Shown: positions 48,482 to 58,674, numbered from the stretch's first letter. The stretch is 64,000 bases of DNA from Brumimicrobium ulvae (GCF_947504225.1 NZ_CANNGT010000002.1:410071-474070), one strand, 5' to 3'. Made by a program: numbers and translations. Notes: generated from the letters alone by a model not told the origin.

Positions 48482-48552
48482 ATTGTTTCTCGCAAAGGAC
48501 ATTTGTAGGAACAAAAGGACGATTTAGGAAATGAAAAACAACTGAAGACAGA

Positions 48553-51213
48553 TTAATCTACTTCAAATTCTGATTTAGGTTTTTCTTCTTCATTTTCCTT
48601 TTTCCATTGGTCTATTTTACGTTGTAAAGCATTTTTCTTCTTTTTCTTTTGTGCTGGATCTAAATCATCTTCATCGTTGCCTTTTCCAAAGTCCATGATG
48701 ATTTTCTCTTCCTTTGGAGCATCTGTTTTCAATTCGGTAATGGTCGTGTCTTTTTTGTTGATTCCAAACCCTGTTTTTAATGCGCTTTTGAGGTCGTCTT
48801 TTGCTTGTTCACGCTGTTCCTCTTTCACGGCTTTTTTTGCTTCTTTATCCCAAGCGAAGCTCGGATTGTCTATGGTGCCAAACATTTTTAAGAAGACCCT
48901 AAACCCTGTACCATCATCCACAACATCGCCAAATTCAGAATTTCGTGTTCCTTTGATCTCCCTAAATCTAAAATCAAAAGAATAGTCTATTTCATTTTCA
49001 AAAGAATGTGTTCCTTCTAAATTTACATCTAATGCATTCGAACGTATCGTCATTTTAGGAACTGTGATCACCCCTTCTTTGATGGTAAACTCATTCTCGA
49101 AGGAATCAAATTTTAAATTCAGTAATTTACTTTCGAAGTCTGCAATTCTGGATTTGGAAATCAATAGTTGTGCCCCAGAACCTTTTAGGCTACTCGTGAT
49201 TTCCTTAAAGGTCTGCACATTCACTAAAGCCCCATCGGTAATTCTTAATTTAGCACGAACGTCAAACTTTTCTTTCAAGATCTTTTCTTCGTATAAATCA
49301 AATGGACCCTTAAAATCTAAATAAATGGAAGCTTTTCCTTGTATATTATCTGAAGTAATTATTGATTGATCAAAGTTGTTCCATTCTTTAAATAAAGGTT
49401 TAAATACTACAGCATCAGAACTTAAAATCGTCTCAACAACTAAATACATAGGTCTCTCTTCAGTTATTTTTAATCTCCCTTTAACTTTGGTCTCAGCGCT
49501 GGTCCCTTCAATTAAGGGAAAAATAAGAGCATGTTTACCAAACCTCATTTTTCCATTAATACCTGTGTATTGGTGATTACTGTACACAACTTTGTTTAAG
49601 GCCAAAACTAAACTCCCGTTGATGTTGTCTGGAAGTAGCCATGTCTTAGTCTTCTTGACTTCAGCATTTGTTCTTGATAGATCATCCAAATAGAGTTCTT
49701 GACTGCTGATTTGCGCATCGACAGTTAAATTTCCTGCTCCCTTGAAGAAATCCGCCAAATGGTTGAACTCTCCGTCTAATACAAGTGAAGAGTTGTTTAA
49801 TGCGAGGGATAAGTCGGTTATACCTGCAAATTGATTTCGAATAGTGATGTTCCCGTTTTTCATCTTAAACTTTCGATCGTCATTATTGAATTGACTAGTG
49901 ATATTGTTCAGTACCAAAGAAGCGCGAAGGTCATATATAGTTATGTCTTTTTGATTGGTTTTCGGATGGTTGAGACGAACATCAAAATTTCCTTTCATTT
50001 CTATATTCCCAGAGAGGTGTTGCATTTCAAATGGTCCGAATAAACGGTGAATGGCTTTTAAATCTAAAGTTCCGTCAGCTTTCCCCGTTAATCGTGGTCG
50101 ATCAAAATCGGTAACGACCAATTGACCAACAAAATCCTCGTTTAAGGTGTTGAACCGAACAGAAGATAAAGAAAGTTTTTCTTTTCCTCCAATTACTCCA
50201 TTGGTGTAGCTTCCTTTTACATTGATGTTTTTTAAAGAAAAGCCTTGATCTGCTAGACTTCCATTAATGACATCAAAACTCGCCTCGATTGAGGGCGCGC
50301 TTGTCTTTTCATTCGAGCCTTTGATCAACAATTCAAAATTCACAAGACCTTTACCGTTAATTTCATCCACTACATCAAGTTCTTGAAGCGTAAAATTTGT
50401 GGCAACATCGGCAAGGTTTAAGTTTTTCGCCCCAATATAGAAGTCTAAACTGTCATTACTTACTTTTCCTTTTACTAAAAATGGGAGCTTGTTGATGCTT
50501 AAATCAGCAGATTTTATTTCAAAAACATTGTTGATTTGATCCATTTGAATTGAAATATCACATCTAGCCCTTTGGTTTTCAATTAAAGTAAATGACTTAG
50601 AACGAATAGTTTCTACATTGAGATTGGTTTTTGCATCAAGAACAAATTGCTTTTCTGTAAAAGAACCGTGCAGCTGTAAATCATCAAAAAACCCTGCGTA
50701 GTGCTGCTGTGTAGATTCATTAAAGTAAGAAAAGTCCGTCTCGATCAGATTGATGTTTTTTAAATTGAATTCAAATGGCGTTGTGGTTTCGTTTTCGCTA
50801 GGCTTAAGAAAATCATAATTCACAGCTCCATTCTCTAATATTTCTAGATTTAATTTCGCATGTTTTATGTCAATTCGATGAACATCATATTTTTCTGAAA
50901 AGAAATCGATGAGATTGAAGCGAAGATCAATTTTTCTGGCATAAATTGCAGTGTCTTGGGTTTGCAAAGTATCGAATTTACTGTGAACCAATACATCGTC
51001 AAAAGAAAGGGTCAAGTCGGGGAAACTTTTCCATATTCCAACATCAATATAGCCAATATGAACGCGTTTGTTAAGGTATTTGTTGGCCTCATCTAAGGCA
51101 TAAGCTTTAATATCATCTTTAAAGACCAAAAGTAGAGCACTAATCAACAGCATGATTCCAACAACAATCCCTGTTGTCCATTTCAAGACCGTTAATACTT
51201 TCCTCCAATTCAT
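48553..51213 (-). CDS. AsmA family protein
   Basis: This 886-residue protein has an N-terminal membrane anchor (TGIVVGIMLLISALLLVF) and a long periplasmic beta-rich body with many amphipathic repeats. Its DKANKYLNKRV-like start and the C-terminal DFRFREIKGT region are typical of AsmA-like proteins in Bacteroidota. The C-terminus is a charged, lysine/glutamate-rich tail (about residues 815-886). AsmA-type proteins are thought to bridge the envelope for lipid transport or influence outer-membrane assembly. It is divergent from the lipoprotein gene at 51418. Confidence 0.85.
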   Translation of the reverse strand: MNWRKVLTVLKWTTGIVVGIMLLISALLLVFKDDIKAYALDEANKYLNKRVHIGYIDVGIWKSFPDLTLSFDDVLVHSKFDTLQTQDTAIYARKIDLRFNLIDFFSEKYDVHRIDIKHAKLNLEILENGAVNYDFLKPSENETTTPFEFNLKNINLIETDFSYFNESTQQHYAGFFDDLQLHGSFTEKQFVLDAKTNLNVETIRSKSFTLIENQRARCDISIQMDQINNVFEIKSADLSINKLPFLVKGKVSNDSLDFYIGAKNLNLADVATNFTLQELDVVDEINGKGLVNFELLIKGSNEKTSAPSIEASFDVINGSLADQGFSLKNINVKGSYTNGVIGGKEKLSLSSVRFNTLNEDFVGQLVVTDFDRPRLTGKADGTLDLKAIHRLFGPFEMQHLSGNIEMKGNFDVRLNHPKTNQKDITIYDLRASLVLNNITSQFNNDDRKFKMKNGNITIRNQFAGITDLSLALNNSSLVLDGEFNHLADFFKGAGNLTVDAQISSQELYLDDLSRTNAEVKKTKTWLLPDNINGSLVLALNKVVYSNHQYTGINGKMRFGKHALIFPLIEGTSAETKVKGRLKITEERPMYLVVETILSSDAVVFKPLFKEWNNFDQSIITSDNIQGKASIYLDFKGPFDLYEEKILKEKFDVRAKLRITDGALVNVQTFKEITSSLKGSGAQLLISKSRIADFESKLLNLKFDSFENEFTIKEGVITVPKMTIRSNALDVNLEGTHSFENEIDYSFDFRFREIKGTRNSEFGDVVDDGTGFRVFLKMFGTIDNPSFAWDKEAKKAVKEEQREQAKDDLKSALKTGFGINKKDTTITELKTDAPKEEKIIMDFGKGNDEDDLDPAQKKKKKNALQRKIDQWKKENEEEKPKSEFEVD

Positions 51214-51313
51214 ATTACAATAATAAGGTCAATTTTGACTTCTTACAAGTTCATCACCTATACTTATTAACGATAGATGTTTTAAAAAAGTACAAGACTT
51301 GTGATTAAGTCTC

Positions 51314-51329
51314 TTTTGGTCGACCAAAA
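51314..51329 (+). promoter_or_regulatory. 16-bp perfect palindrome, possible operator
   Basis: TTTTGGTCGACCAAAA is a perfect 16-bp palindrome. It lies in the divergent region between the AsmA-like gene and the lipoprotein gene, 58 bp upstream of the latter's -7 box. A dimeric regulator site is possible (inference). Confidence 0.4.
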
Positions 51330-51386
51330 ACTAGTTTTTAAGTTTTTATCAGGGTAAACCCTTGGTTTGTGTTTTAAATAATAGAC

Positions 51387-51394
51387 TATTTTTG
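51387..51394 (+). promoter_or_regulatory. -7 promoter element of the lipoprotein gene
   Basis: TATTTTTG matches TAnnTTTG; TTTG at 51366-51369 is 17 bp upstream in the -33 position. The ATG follows at 51418. Confidence 0.6.
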
Positions 51395-51417
51395 ATATTG
51401 ACTAAAACTATACAAAA

Positions 51418-52191
51418 ATGAAACATTCAATTATTATCATTATTCTAACGTCATTGCTATTGATTTCTTGTGATGCAAAAGAAAACACAGCAGTAGACAA
51501 ATTGGGAAACACTGTAAAATCTAGTTTCTCGAAAAAAATAACCTTGCCGTTAAATCCCTGCGATTACATTACCCGAAATATGATCATGGCCCATTTAGAT
51601 GTAGATGAAGCAAGTTTAGAACTAGATGAAGATTATTTAGAACCTGAAAGTGCATATGCTAAATGTGGATTCAAATGGAAAAAATCAGATTATGATGAAT
51701 TGAGTAAGATTCATCAGGACGTCATGATGGAACACATGATGCATAAAATTCAAAAAAAGAAAGGTCCACAACCTAAAATGTCTGATATCACAAAACTTGA
51801 ATCACCATTTGGAACCGTAAAAGTTGGAAACTTTAAGCAGTACAAAGATTTACAACAAGCTTTAGATCGTTTCACTCAGGCCCATACTGTTCCTTCGAAA
51901 GAAGATATGGCAACATTGAATAAGGAAATTGACAAAAAACTCAAAGAAGAGGGGTTTACTGAAAGTTCTCAAAAGGCCGGAAAAGAATTGGTAGGTGGAA
52001 TAGCTGGCGGCTTAAAATTCACAAAAATTGATGGAATTGCTGATCAAGCCTACTTTGACCATTTGGACCGTTCTCTTGATGTACGTTATGGCACCTTTGC
52101 TTTTAAGGTGGTCATTGATACAGAGTTGTCTTTTGATGAAAATATAGCTATTGCCAAAAAAATAGCGCAAGAAGTCTGGGATAAGCTATAA
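51418..52191 (+). CDS. Lipoprotein of unknown function
   Basis: The 257-residue protein has a lipoprotein signal (LLISC, C18) and a helical, charged mature part. A KIQKKKGPQPKMSDI segment separates two portions, and the mature part has two other cysteines (NPCDYI, AKCGFKW) that could form a disulfide. The C-terminal ALRYGTFAFKVV-like strand region (RYGTFAFKVVIDTEL) may be a beta sheet. I do not recognise a family. It stands alone with its own promoter and is followed by a PfkB-type kinase gene with a separate promoter. Confidence 0.75.
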   Translation: MKHSIIIIILTSLLLISCDAKENTAVDKLGNTVKSSFSKKITLPLNPCDYITRNMIMAHLDVDEASLELDEDYLEPESAYAKCGFKWKKSDYDELSKIHQDVMMEHMMHKIQKKKGPQPKMSDITKLESPFGTVKVGNFKQYKDLQQALDRFTQAHTVPSKEDMATLNKEIDKKLKEEGFTESSQKAGKELVGGIAGGLKFTKIDGIADQAYFDHLDRSLDVRYGTFAFKVVIDTELSFDENIAIAKKIAQEVWDKL

Positions 52192-52270
52192 GTGACTGAC
52201 ATCTTCTAACTTTGTGTATAAATTTATAAGGAAAGCTTCCTTTAAGATGCCTTATCTCTATATTTAACAA

Positions 52271-52278
52271 TATATTTG
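52271..52278 (+). promoter_or_regulatory. -7 promoter element of the PfkB-type kinase gene
   Basis: TATATTTG matches TAnnTTTG; the ATG is 17 bp downstream. No clear -33 TTTG is seen. Confidence 0.55.
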
Positions 52279-52295
52279 CATCAAAATAATAAATT

Positions 52296-53222
52296 ATGAG
52301 CTTAGTTACAGTTGGAAGTGTCGCATTTGATGCTATTGAAACACCTTTTGGAAAAACAGATAAAATAATTGGAGGAGCAGGAACATATATCGCTTTATCT
52401 TCTTCTTATTTTGTGAAAGAACAGAATATCGTAGCGGTTGTTGGAGAAGACTTTCCGCAAGAAATGATCGATAAGTTGAGTAACAGAGGGGTTAACCTTG
52501 AAGGTCTTCAAATCAAAAAGGGTGAAAAGTCATTCTTTTGGTCTGGAAAGTATAACATCGACATGAACTCAAGAGACACCTTGATTACTGAGCTAAACGT
52601 ACTGGAACATTTCGACCCAATTATTCCAGAGTCATACCAAAACTGTGACTACCTGATGTTAGGAAATCTAAGTCCTGATGTTCAGCTGAAAGTAATTAAG
52701 CGTTTAAAAAATCGTCCCAAATTGGTTGCAATGGATACCATGAATTTCTGGATGGATATTGCAATGGAGGACTTGACAAAAACCTTAAAAGAAATTGATA
52801 TTTTAATCATAAATGATGAGGAGGCCCGTCAACTTTCTGGAGAGTATTCTCTTGTAAAAGCAGCGAAGAAAATTCGTGAGATGGGGCCAAAATACTTAAT
52901 CATTAAGAAGGGTGAACATGGTGCATTATTGTTCCACGGATCAAATGCATTCTTTGCTCCTGCTTTGCCACTAGAAGATGTTTTTGACCCAACAGGAGCT
53001 GGAGACACCTTCGCTGGTGGATTTATGGGGTATTTAGCATCAACTGATGACATTTCTTTTGAAAATATGAAAAGAGGAATTATTGCTGGATCTGCAATGG
53101 CATCTTTCTGTGTGGAGAAGTTTGGAACCGAAAGACTAGAAAACTTAACGAAGAGTGAAATTGAAGACCGTATTCATGAATTTGTTCAATTGACCAATTT
53201 CGATATGGTTCAGTCTGTATAA
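52296..53222 (+). CDS. PfkB family carbohydrate/nucleoside kinase
   Basis: This 308-residue ribokinase-fold protein has the anion-hole and catalytic motif DPTGAGDTFAGGFMGYLA near residue 230 and the N-terminal GGAGTYIALSSSYF substrate region. It phosphorylates a sugar or nucleoside, but the substrate cannot be decided from sequence; adenosine kinase- and sugar-kinase-like members have similar lengths. It lies 11 bp before the DUF349 gene and probably shares its transcript. Confidence 0.9.
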   Translation: MSLVTVGSVAFDAIETPFGKTDKIIGGAGTYIALSSSYFVKEQNIVAVVGEDFPQEMIDKLSNRGVNLEGLQIKKGEKSFFWSGKYNIDMNSRDTLITELNVLEHFDPIIPESYQNCDYLMLGNLSPDVQLKVIKRLKNRPKLVAMDTMNFWMDIAMEDLTKTLKEIDILIINDEEARQLSGEYSLVKAAKKIREMGPKYLIIKKGEHGALLFHGSNAFFAPALPLEDVFDPTGAGDTFAGGFMGYLASTDDISFENMKRGIIAGSAMASFCVEKFGTERLENLTKSEIEDRIHEFVQLTNFDMVQSV

Positions 53223-53233
53223 TATTTGTTATA

Positions 53234-54937
53234 ATGGAGAAAAGAGAATTTATTGATGCCTTAAAGGAGCTTACAGAAAAAGACGATGTTCTTGCTGTAG
53301 GTAGAGAAGTAAATGAATTGCGAACGCAATTTGAAGATTACCTAATTGAAGCAACTCGTCAGTTTCAGATTGCTGAACTTGAGGCCAAAGATAAGAACGA
53401 AGAATTTACTCAAGAAGATTGGATTACCCCATTAAAAGAGGAATTCTACGAAGTTTTTTCTCCATACAAAGAAAAAAGAAAAGCTTTGATTGAAGCTAAA
53501 CGTGATGAGGAAGAAGAAAACCTTAAAAAGAAACGGGCTTTAATCAACCAATTAAAAACCATTATTTCTGAAGAAGAAAATATTGGAGCAGCTTTTTCTG
53601 CCCATAAAGAAATCAATGAAAAGTGGAAGAAGATTGGCGATATTCCAAGAGATAAGCGCAACGATATTCAGCAAGAATACAGCCGTTTACTTGAGGAGTT
53701 CTTCTACAACATGAACATTTATAAGGAAATCAAAGATTATGATTTCAAGAAAAACTACGAGGCGAAGAAAGCACTGATAGATCAGTTAAAAACGCTGAGC
53801 AAAGTAGAGAATATTAAAGAAGTAGAGGCGTCAATCAAACAACTTCAAAATGAATGGGAAGATATCGGACCAACAAAGCAAGAGCTTTGGGAAGAAATGA
53901 AAAATGAATACTGGTCAACTGTAAACGTTATTTATGACCGAATCCGTGCTTTTTATGATGAACGTCGTGAAAAAATGCAGGAAAACATCGTTAAAAAGAA
54001 AGCCCTTATTGAAAAAATGGAGGACTTGCTTTCTAAAGAACGCGAAGATGTTAAAACATGGGGGAATCAAACAAAGGAAGTTTTGGCTCTTCAAAAAGAA
54101 TGGAAAACAATTGGTTTTGGCCCTAAAAAGGAAAACGATGCCGTTTGGAAAACATTCCGAGGTTTGTGTGATCAGTTTTTCTCCTTAAAAAGTGAGTTTT
54201 TTAAAGATATTCAGCAGGAGTTTGATAAGATTGCTGAGGTAAAGAAGCGCTTAATTGAAAAAGCACACAAACTCAAAGAAAATACAGATTGGGGTCCAGC
54301 AACAAAATCAATTATTGACCTGCAAAAAGAATGGAAAAGAGCAGGAAGTGCAGGACAAAAACATGAACAATCTTTATGGAAAGAATTCCGCGCAGCATGT
54401 GATTTTTTCTTTGATGCTAAACAAGCTCATTTTGATGAAAAAGACAAAGCTTTTGAAGATAACTTAAAAGCAAAACAAGCATTGATTGAAGAAATTAAAG
54501 CGTATGATCTTCCTTCGGATAAAAAAGAAGCCATTGCCGCTTTGCATGAGTTTGCCGATCGTTTCTCAAAAGTAGGATTTGTTCCTTCAAAACAAAAGGA
54601 CGAAGTATTTAAAGCCTACAAAACAGCACTTGATAAGCATTATGAAGCGCTCGATATGAAAGGTGAAGAGAAGGAGAAAGTAATGTTTGAAGCGCGTATC
54701 AATACCATCAAAGGAAGTAGTAATGCTGCCGAATTGTTTGAAAAAGAAAAACAAGCCATACGTAACGAAATCAATTCCATCAAACAGGAAATCATCCAGT
54801 TTGAGAACAACCTTGGTTTTTTCGCCAATTCAAAAGGAGCAAATGCCCTTAAAGATCAAGTTGAAAATAACATCAAAGCAGAGCAAGATAAGTTGATTGC
54901 ACTTAAAGCGAAGCTTAAAATGATTCCAAATGAATAA
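53234..54937 (+). CDS. DUF349-containing coiled-coil protein
   Basis: The 567-residue protein is strongly charged and helical, with at least five DUF349-like repeats (LQKEWKxxGxxxKKxxxxxWKxF pattern), for example ALQKEWKTIGFGPKKENDAVW and IDLQKEWKRAGSAGQKHEQSLW. It has no signal peptide or membrane span, so it is cytoplasmic. DUF349 proteins are widespread in Bacteroidota; their role is unclear. It starts 11 bp after the PfkB gene and overlaps the following membrane-protein gene by 8 bp. Confidence 0.85.
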   Translation: MEKREFIDALKELTEKDDVLAVGREVNELRTQFEDYLIEATRQFQIAELEAKDKNEEFTQEDWITPLKEEFYEVFSPYKEKRKALIEAKRDEEEENLKKKRALINQLKTIISEEENIGAAFSAHKEINEKWKKIGDIPRDKRNDIQQEYSRLLEEFFYNMNIYKEIKDYDFKKNYEAKKALIDQLKTLSKVENIKEVEASIKQLQNEWEDIGPTKQELWEEMKNEYWSTVNVIYDRIRAFYDERREKMQENIVKKKALIEKMEDLLSKEREDVKTWGNQTKEVLALQKEWKTIGFGPKKENDAVWKTFRGLCDQFFSLKSEFFKDIQQEFDKIAEVKKRLIEKAHKLKENTDWGPATKSIIDLQKEWKRAGSAGQKHEQSLWKEFRAACDFFFDAKQAHFDEKDKAFEDNLKAKQALIEEIKAYDLPSDKKEAIAALHEFADRFSKVGFVPSKQKDEVFKAYKTALDKHYEALDMKGEEKEKVMFEARINTIKGSSNAAELFEKEKQAIRNEINSIKQEIIQFENNLGFFANSKGANALKDQVENNIKAEQDKLIALKAKLKMIPNE

Positions 54938-55607
54938 AATATACAATACCTGGATTTTTATTATCTCCCTACTGACATTGCCTTTTGCTTTTGCAGTTGG
55001 ATTGAATGAAGTCTTTGGTATTTTTGGGATGAAAATCCATGGCGATCAATTCGAGTATAAAAACTTGGTGTTTGGACTCTCTGGAGGACTCATTTTTGTG
55101 ATTGGTGCTATGCGTTCTTCAAGAAAATGGTCCGGAATTAAAATCGTTAATCAACTCGATCGTTTTCAGTTCAATACAGTAATTAGTGACGAGCGAAAAG
55201 AAAGGGTGATCCTCAATAATGGAATTGAAATCATTGGATTCTTTCTTATAGGTTTGGTTTTCTTTATCTTTTCAAAAGACGCCATCTATATCAGTTTGAT
55301 TTTTGTCATTTTTATCCTTGATTCCATCATCAACACAATTCGTGGTTTGGTAAGTAAAAAGTACCGAATCGGAATGACACGGAAAGCAATAGTTGCTGTT
55401 GACCGAGAAGTTAAGGCCATCTACTTTAAAGGCTTGAAACGCATCTCAATTTCAAAAGGACAACTCTTTTTTGAATACAATAACGACCTGGTTTTAGATT
55501 TTGCTTTAAGCGACATTCCGCCAGAAAGGCAAGAAGAATTTATGAACCTATTACGTAATAATGTAGATGAAAACAAGGTGTACTTTTCAGGGTTCGAAGA
55601 AGAATAA
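54930..55607 (+). CDS. Four-span membrane protein, unknown
   Basis: This 225-residue protein has four hydrophobic segments (residues about 8-28, 48-64, 95-113 and 118-135) and a C-terminal cytoplasmic-type domain of about 85 residues (IGMTRKAIVAVDREVKAIYF and following). It starts 8 bp before the end of the DUF349 gene, implying coupled translation. No family is recognised with confidence. Confidence 0.72.
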   Translation: MNKIYNTWIFIISLLTLPFAFAVGLNEVFGIFGMKIHGDQFEYKNLVFGLSGGLIFVIGAMRSSRKWSGIKIVNQLDRFQFNTVISDERKERVILNNGIEIIGFFLIGLVFFIFSKDAIYISLIFVIFILDSIINTIRGLVSKKYRIGMTRKAIVAVDREVKAIYFKGLKRISISKGQLFFEYNNDLVLDFALSDIPPERQEEFMNLLRNNVDENKVYFSGFEEE

Positions 55608-55736
55608 AGCTTAAGAAGCTAGAGTAATTTACATCAAAAGTCAAATATTTAGAATATTTAAGACGTAAATCGGGTTTTTATCTCTCAACTTGACGCATTT
55701 ATTCTCATCTTTGTATTTTAAAATTTTAAGAAAATT

Positions 55737-57068
55737 ATGGATTTTTGGATTAAAGCCGCACAACTTTTACTTTCATTAGCGATTCTTGTTACGGTGCATG
55801 AGTTTGGACATTATCTTGCCGCCCGTGCATTTAAGATTAGGGTTGAGAAATTTTACCTTTTCTTTGATCCATGGTTTTCCTTGTTGAAAAAGAAAATTGG
55901 TGATACAGAATGGGGTATTGGTTGGCTTCCATTAGGCGGATATGTTAAAATCGCTGGAATGATCGATGAATCGATGGACAAAGACCAGATGGCTCAAGCT
56001 CCCAAAGAAGATGAATTTAGGTCTAAACCAGCATGGCAACGTTTGATTGTTATGGTTGCCGGTGTTGTGGTCAACGTAATCGTTGGATTCTTTATTTATA
56101 TCATGGTTGTTGCTGCGTGGGGAGAAAGTGTGATCAGTAATGACACCCTCAAATATGGAATAGCAGTCAATAAAAACTTTGCTGAACTAGATTTAGGAAT
56201 TGAAGATGGTGATATAATCACAGCAGTTGATGGTGAAAAAGTTGAAAATGCAAGGTTGGTAAATCTTCAAATTTTCTTGCGCGGATACAGAACCTTGGAG
56301 GTGCAAAAACCTTCCGGAGAAAAGTTGACCGTCGAACTGGATCAAAACATCAATGATTGGATGTGGGAAAACGACGCTGTAATGGCGTTTTCTACAAGAA
56401 TGCCAACGGTTGTTGATTCTGTGATGCAAGATAGAGATGCTTATAAAAAAGGGTTGACTAAAGGCGACAGCATCGTTTCAATCAACGGGGTTGCAACACC
56501 ATTTTATCATGACCTTCAAGCTGAATTGGCAAAACAAGAAGGTGACTCTGCTATGGCAGTTGTTGGGCTCTATAGAAATGGTGAGTATAAAGAGCTAGAG
56601 CTTTTAACAGACGCTAAAAAATCTATAGGCTTCCTCTTAAAAACACCTGATTGGCTTAAACCTACTCAGACCTCATATACTTTTGCAGAATCAATTTCAA
56701 AAGGTATTACAAAAGCAGGTTGGACCATGCATGACTATGCAGCACAACTCCCTTTGATTTTTACATCCAAAGGTGCGCAAAGTGTTGGTGGTTTTGGTGC
56801 TATCGGAGGACTTTTTCCACCTGTATGGGACTGGCAGGTATTCTGGGCCAATACAGCATTTATTTCTTTGGTCTTAGCAATAATGAATATTCTTCCTATT
56901 CCAGCATTGGATGGTGGACACATTGTTTTCCTATTGTATGAAATGGTGACCGGTAAGGAAGCTCCACAAAAAGTACTGGAATACGCACAGCTGATTGGAT
57001 TTGTCCTCTTGATTTCCATATTCCTCTATGCCAATGGGAATGATGTGTATCGTTATTTCTTTGAGTAG
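55737..57068 (+). CDS. rseP: Site-2 intramembrane metalloprotease RseP
   Basis: The 443-residue inner-membrane enzyme has the zinc-binding HEFGH at residues 21-25 in the first span and the third ligand in NILPIPALDGGHI (D392) in the last. Two central PDZ-like stretches are present (LDLGIEDGDIITAVDGEKV and YKKGLTKGDSIVSINGV). It makes the second cut in regulated intramembrane proteolysis of anti-sigma factors. Its partner anti-sigma factor is not visible nearby. The length is normal for Bacteroidota RseP. Confidence 0.95.
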   Translation: MDFWIKAAQLLLSLAILVTVHEFGHYLAARAFKIRVEKFYLFFDPWFSLLKKKIGDTEWGIGWLPLGGYVKIAGMIDESMDKDQMAQAPKEDEFRSKPAWQRLIVMVAGVVVNVIVGFFIYIMVVAAWGESVISNDTLKYGIAVNKNFAELDLGIEDGDIITAVDGEKVENARLVNLQIFLRGYRTLEVQKPSGEKLTVELDQNINDWMWENDAVMAFSTRMPTVVDSVMQDRDAYKKGLTKGDSIVSINGVATPFYHDLQAELAKQEGDSAMAVVGLYRNGEYKELELLTDAKKSIGFLLKTPDWLKPTQTSYTFAESISKGITKAGWTMHDYAAQLPLIFTSKGAQSVGGFGAIGGLFPPVWDWQVFWANTAFISLVLAIMNILPIPALDGGHIVFLLYEMVTGKEAPQKVLEYAQLIGFVLLISIFLYANGNDVYRYFFE

Positions 57069-57282
57069 GGGACACCTCTCATTACCAAAGAAGTAGATTT
57101 TTTTTTCGATTTTCTAGCGGGAGTAGATTAGATGTGAATTACGCTATATCTTGAACGATTAGTACATTATTTTTTACTTAATGTGTTTATTTACAATCTT
57201 AAGTAATAGATTGAAAATCAATCTTCATATTTTGAATTAATATTCTTTAGTTGTAGTTTAGTTTTTTTAATCAGCTACTGTA

Positions 57283-57959
57283 ATGAAGAAGCATACTCTC
57301 CTTTTAATTGTTTTTCTTATGCTTACTTTTTCTGGTTTTACTCAGTTTAGAAAAGGATTAGTCGTAGGGCTAAATAAGGTGAGTGCGATTACACCATTTG
57401 ATGGTTTTCCTGTCTTTTTGTATGCAGATGTTTCCCATGAATTACAAAAATCATTTAGCAGTTATGGTTTAGAAATAGGAATAAATTTAAATAAGAACAT
57501 TAATTTAATGGTTGAAGTAGCTTTTATGAATTTAAGCCATGGGATTAGCTATGAAGGCTCTAATTCTAAAAACATGAAGACTATAAAAACAGGTTTAAAC
57601 TTAAATTATCGCTTCTTAAAAAGTAGTGTGTTTAGCCCTAAAATTGGTTTTAGGATGTCATGCCTTATTCAGACTTAATCGATAAAAAAGTAAATTATTT
57701 TACATTGGTTCAAAACGATAGTGGTAATTCAAATTATACTTTTAGATCGTGGAATGGATATGGGAATTTAGATGTATTGCTTTCCATTCAACTCGAGAAT
57801 CTTATTATAGATATCGGAGGAGAATTAAATTATTTAGGCTATACAATAGATTACTTTCACAACTCAATTGATGGAAAGATTCGTGCATATGGATTAGGTT
57901 ATAAAATAGGAATCAACTATATTTTACCTTTTAAGAAACGAGAAGCATCTTCGAAATAA
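57283..57959 (+). pseudogene. Frameshifted outer-membrane barrel protein gene
   Basis: Two adjacent reading frames look like one gene. The first (57283-57678) has a signal peptide (ending FSGFTQ) and barrel-type strands up to KSSVFSPKIGFRM. The second frame, starting at about 57660, continues with PYSDLIDKKVNYFTL and ends in KIGINYILPFKKREASSK, the closing strand of a barrel. A stop at 57651 in the second frame places the shift between 57651 and 57678. One inserted base at about 57660 (restoring TCATTGCC, reading RMSLPYSD) would join them into one 225-residue protein. It could be a true pseudogene or an assembly error. Confidence 0.7.
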
Positions 57960-57972
57960 AACCTTCTACAGT

Positions 57973-58674
57973 ATGATAAATCAAATTGTTAAAGCCACCT
58001 TATACTTATGTATTTTCATATTACCATTAAATTATTCACTAGCACAGAAGGATGTCTTAATGCATTTCGCCGTTTCTGAAGGTGTTTATCTTTATAAGAC
58101 TGCTTTAAAAAACAAGGCAACTTTATTTTCAAAAACCAATCTCGAATTAGGGACTCAAATTAACTTTGAAAAAGGACAATTAAATGCTTTTGGAGTCTAT
58201 CAGTTGTTTGGGAATTTTAAATCAGAAGAAATACACGGTTTTATATCTTCTAGTCATTTACTTGGTATAGGCGCTGAACACCGTGTAAACAAGAACAAAA
58301 ATCTCTCATTAATTATAGGCTTATCTGTCTTAACAGAATTTTCTTCAAATTTCAGAAACGGATACATAGATAACGGAGTACCTGTTTATCCTTCAAAAGA
58401 GCATTCTGATGATTTTTATCATTCAACACCTTTCGCAAGTAGTTTATGGATAGGACTTGATATGCGACTATCAGAAGGACTCTACTTAAATTTTTCTATT
58501 GATAATAACTTTAGAATTATAAAGTCGAGACATTTAAACTGGGACTTATCAGATTTTAAAGAAAGACCGATTGAAGAAGTAATTAATGAGCAAGCGATTG
58601 AAACTGTCATTTATGATAAGTTAGGGCTAAGGCTAGGCTTAAGTTATAATCTTCCCTTGGAGAGGAAAAATTAA
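57973..58674 (+). CDS. Outer-membrane beta-barrel protein, unknown
   Basis: The 233-residue protein has a signal peptide (ending YSLAQ) and alternating strands with aromatic residues, ending in LGLRLGLSYNLPLERKN. The fold looks like a small barrel of about eight to ten strands, similar in size and style to the broken neighbour upstream, from which it is separated by 13 bp. A shared operon with the lipoprotein at 58708 is likely. No family is assigned. Confidence 0.72.
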   Translation: MINQIVKATLYLCIFILPLNYSLAQKDVLMHFAVSEGVYLYKTALKNKATLFSKTNLELGTQINFEKGQLNAFGVYQLFGNFKSEEIHGFISSSHLLGIGAEHRVNKNKNLSLIIGLSVLTEFSSNFRNGYIDNGVPVYPSKEHSDDFYHSTPFASSLWIGLDMRLSEGLYLNFSIDNNFRIIKSRHLNWDLSDFKERPIEEVINEQAIETVIYDKLGLRLGLSYNLPLERKN

